From: Cloeon dipterum
Taxonomy: Eukaryota; Arthropoda; Insecta; Ephemeroptera; Baetidae
Direction of reading: 5' to 3'
Length of the DNA: 64,000 nt
Assembly: GCF_949628265.1 (NCBI RefSeq)
Contig: NC_088786.1
Location: 25,875,681-25,939,680 of the forward strand
The notes below the pieces were generated by a model. That model worked only from the letters and a program-made list of their open reading frames with translations, did no database searches and had not been told where the DNA came from. How positions within the stretch are numbered: position 1 is the first letter of the stretch; every line of letters begins with the position of its first letter. Position numbers and translations under genes: made by a program. Positions 61,543 through 64,000 of the stretch are shown piece by piece.

Positions 61543-64000
61543 TTCTGCAACAGAAAAAATTAATTAATTTTTTCACTTTAATGTAGTTAAAACTTAATTG
61601 ATTTATCATTTAATGAATATATATGTCAAAAGAGATATTATTAAATTATTTAAGATTTTTTCAAAATTCTCGACATTTAAAGAATACATATTTTTACCAC
61701 CACTTCGTGTATCATATTGGGTGGGTCTCAGATAGACTACTTGTCACCTAACCCTCACTCTCATACTTCTTGTGTTCCAGATTAAAATTGAGGTGACACA
61801 CATGAGGTGGCAAGCCTATCTCATTGTCAGAACCACCCATTAGGAAAAGCAAAGAAAATTTTTGGGTCCAAAATTTTGCGAGCCCAAATTCTATTAATAA
61901 AGGACTGTGAACAAACATTTTAGTTTGTTCACCAAAAATGAAAAAATAAACTTAAATTGGCAAAGAGCAATCACGTTCAACGTCGAACAATTAGTGAGAG
62001 GGATCGTAATAACATTTAAATCGTTTGTCCCAATTTTCGTACACAAAAAGCTCATTGATGAAAAGAAAAACGGACCACCAAAAATGCTTTGTGTTCAATA
62101 TCTGGGCAGGGGCACAAAGCAAGCTGAAATGTATAATATTATAATCTAGGTTGCTATGCTGCTTTCATCTGTCAAGGCCTGCAAAAGAAGCATTTTATAC
62201 AAACCTGTTGTAATTTTTCACAATTTCAACGATAACGTTTGCAAATCCAGCCCATAGCACTCACAAGATTTCGGCAGCCAAATCAGCGAATTGCAATGAA
62301 AATGTAATAATCTTTGATTGCGACTGTAACGAAGGATTGTAGTGCAACTACTGCAATGTTGCTCTTGCTCTTGTTTATATTTTCAACGTTTGATTATTCC
62401 GCGAGAGGCACCACTAGACGGTGCGAGGGCTTCGATCGCTCGTTTTAATATTTTTCAGCGCGCTGGAAAAATTTATTTTATTGTTTGTTGTTAATCAAAA
62501 ACATGGATAATACAGTAACTTGGTAAATTAATAATACACAGAAATAACATTATTCACATTAATCTTTATAATAATCTGATATGAAATAATTATAACTAAT
62601 GAGAGAGAAAACCCCTTTCCTTTTTTAATTCGTGATTTTACAAAAATTGTTTCAACATTTGAAGAATCAAATTTTGCTATGTATAACTTTTATTCCAATT
62701 CATTCAAGATTAAACAAATATTAATAATTGAAAATTGAATTTTAAGAAAATTTGAATCAATATAATTATTTACGAATCTAAAAACTGGCACTTACCAAGG
62801 AAGACATCATTCTTAAGTGACATTAGTAAAACTGACGCGGAGTTTAGTGAAACTATACAAGATCATGTTATGAAAAATATATACCTCTTGTTGCAGCAAA
62901 AAATAAATAAATTAAATTAATATTATATTATAATAATAAAAATGTTACTGTTTTATCATAATTTCGATATAGTCATCAGAGGTTGAGTGGGTTAATAAGT
63001 AATGAAAAAGGAAAATTAGATGCAGACAATGAGTGTACAGTGCTGTACTGATTTAATAATCGCGAGAATATAATATGTTATTGTATTCCACAATTTGATG
63101 AATAGTTTACAACATACAGAAAATATATATAATTTTGAAATTGATGCTGCTGCGCTGGTAAAAAAATCAGATTACGAAAATGCAGCACAATTTAAAACAG
63201 TCATGATCCGCTAAATCATACAGCACACAAGCATTTTTCAGACACTTCATGAACGCGACGAAGAGATTGCACGCAATTTCAAAAGTGCTGTAAGAAAATT
63301 ACATAGATTTACTTAAAATATTAATTAATTGGTATATCCACTGACCAAGGGTGCAGTTTTAGGGAGTGTTTGTGAGGGGTTAAAACAGTTGATAGAAATC
63401 CCATTTTAATTCAACACAAAATCTCGATTCGTCGCAATGCAAAGACTAGTAATGAGCTCCACAATGCCTATAGACTCATTTTGCACTCTTCTACATTGAC
63501 AATAAAGGTGGATTGCACAATCTAATCAATGCTGGTGAAGTACTTCATTATGTTTATAAAAAGTCTGAAATAGTTTAATTATACATTTCTTCTTTTTTGT
63601 TTATTTTAAGCGCTACACGGGAAAACGATGCTACGCTAAAAAAGGCTTCAAAGAGTTGTCGTGTTTAAATGGTCACCTGACGCAACTACTGCAAGCAATT
63701 GTCAAGAACAGAATCACTTTCATTTGCGAGATTAGATTATAAACACCAGCCTTATTTATATCAAACCCTGCCAGCCAGTAACTTGCCAATTCCGGGTCAT
63801 GGGCGTTTCATTGAAATAAATTTGAATCATAGGCGAAATAAAGAAACAGCAATAGTGGAGGCAGGGTTGCTGTACAAAAATTGTTCCTCATCCAGCCGTT
63901 TTGCATACAGCGGAAGGTTTTGTCAACAAAAGGAGCCTTTAGACAATTTCCAGGTATTCATTTTGACTCTTCCGAACGTGAAAATGAATCAAACTAAAAG
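61543..64000. other. Upstream DNA of NEURL2, no gene recognised
   Basis: Strongly AT-rich apart from 62.1-62.5 kb. Open frames are short and lack splice context. It includes the small inverted repeat at 61718-61839. Confidence 0.5.
61718..61839. repeat. 122-bp imperfect inverted repeat, MITE-like
   Basis: TGGGTGGGTCTCAGATAG...GTCACCT on the left faces ATGGGTGGTTCTGACAATG...GCCACCT read from the right end. The arms are about 35 nt with small gaps. No clear target duplication is seen. Confidence 0.4.

Noticed and set aside
1..64000. CRISPR arrays, operons, ribosome binding sites, tRNA or rRNA genes
   Set aside because: The DNA is eukaryotic; no spaced direct repeats of CRISPR type and no clear tRNA A/B box pair or rRNA segment was seen by eye.

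Overview
The window is a piece of an arthropod genome, almost certainly insect. The evidence is a Rebers-Riddiford cuticle protein gene, compact genes with many GT-AG introns of about 50-60 bp, and insect-like ABCB7 and rootletin sequences. The species cannot be fixed from sequence alone; a compact-genome hemimetabolous insect such as a mayfly is only a guess.

Layout. 1-23,999: about 24 kb with no convincing exon, alternating GC-rich blocks full of microsatellites and TAATTA-type sites with AT-rich blocks. 24,000-25,784 (+): 3' exons of an NK-type homeobox gene, most like NK7.1, split at homeodomain residues 44/45, so the preceding 24 kb is probably intron or flanking regulatory DNA. 26,676-29,785 (-) and 30,163-32,834 (+): a head-to-head pair of paralogous genes encoding signal peptide + BTB + BACK + PHR-like proteins, sharing a promoter of under 400 bp. 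36,463-37,288 (+): an RR cuticular protein. 38,903-41,626 (+): a five-exon pogo/Tigger-like transposase-derived gene with a TA-flanked MITE in one intron. 41,741-46,015 (-): ABCB7 (mitochondrial Fe-S exporter family), with a complete SETD4-like methyltransferase gene (44,451-45,695, -) apparently nested in its first intron. 46.2-49.8 kb: non-coding, with two hammerhead-ribozyme-like cores and a direct repeat. 49,847-58,900 (+): full-length rootletin (about 29 exons, about 1,990 aa). 59,779-61,542 (-): NEURL2/Ozz-like NHR + SOCS-box protein. 61.5-64 kb: AT-rich, no gene seen.

The genes are mostly functionally unrelated neighbours: transcription factor, cuticle, mitochondrion, ciliary rootlet, ubiquitin-ligase adaptor. 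The most unusual item is the pair of predicted secreted BTB proteins, because BTB/BACK/PHR proteins normally act in cytosol or nucleus as Cullin-3 adaptors. Three introns in three different genes appear to use GC-AG splice sites. All gene models were made by reading splice signals, phase and homology by eye; no search or transcript data were available.
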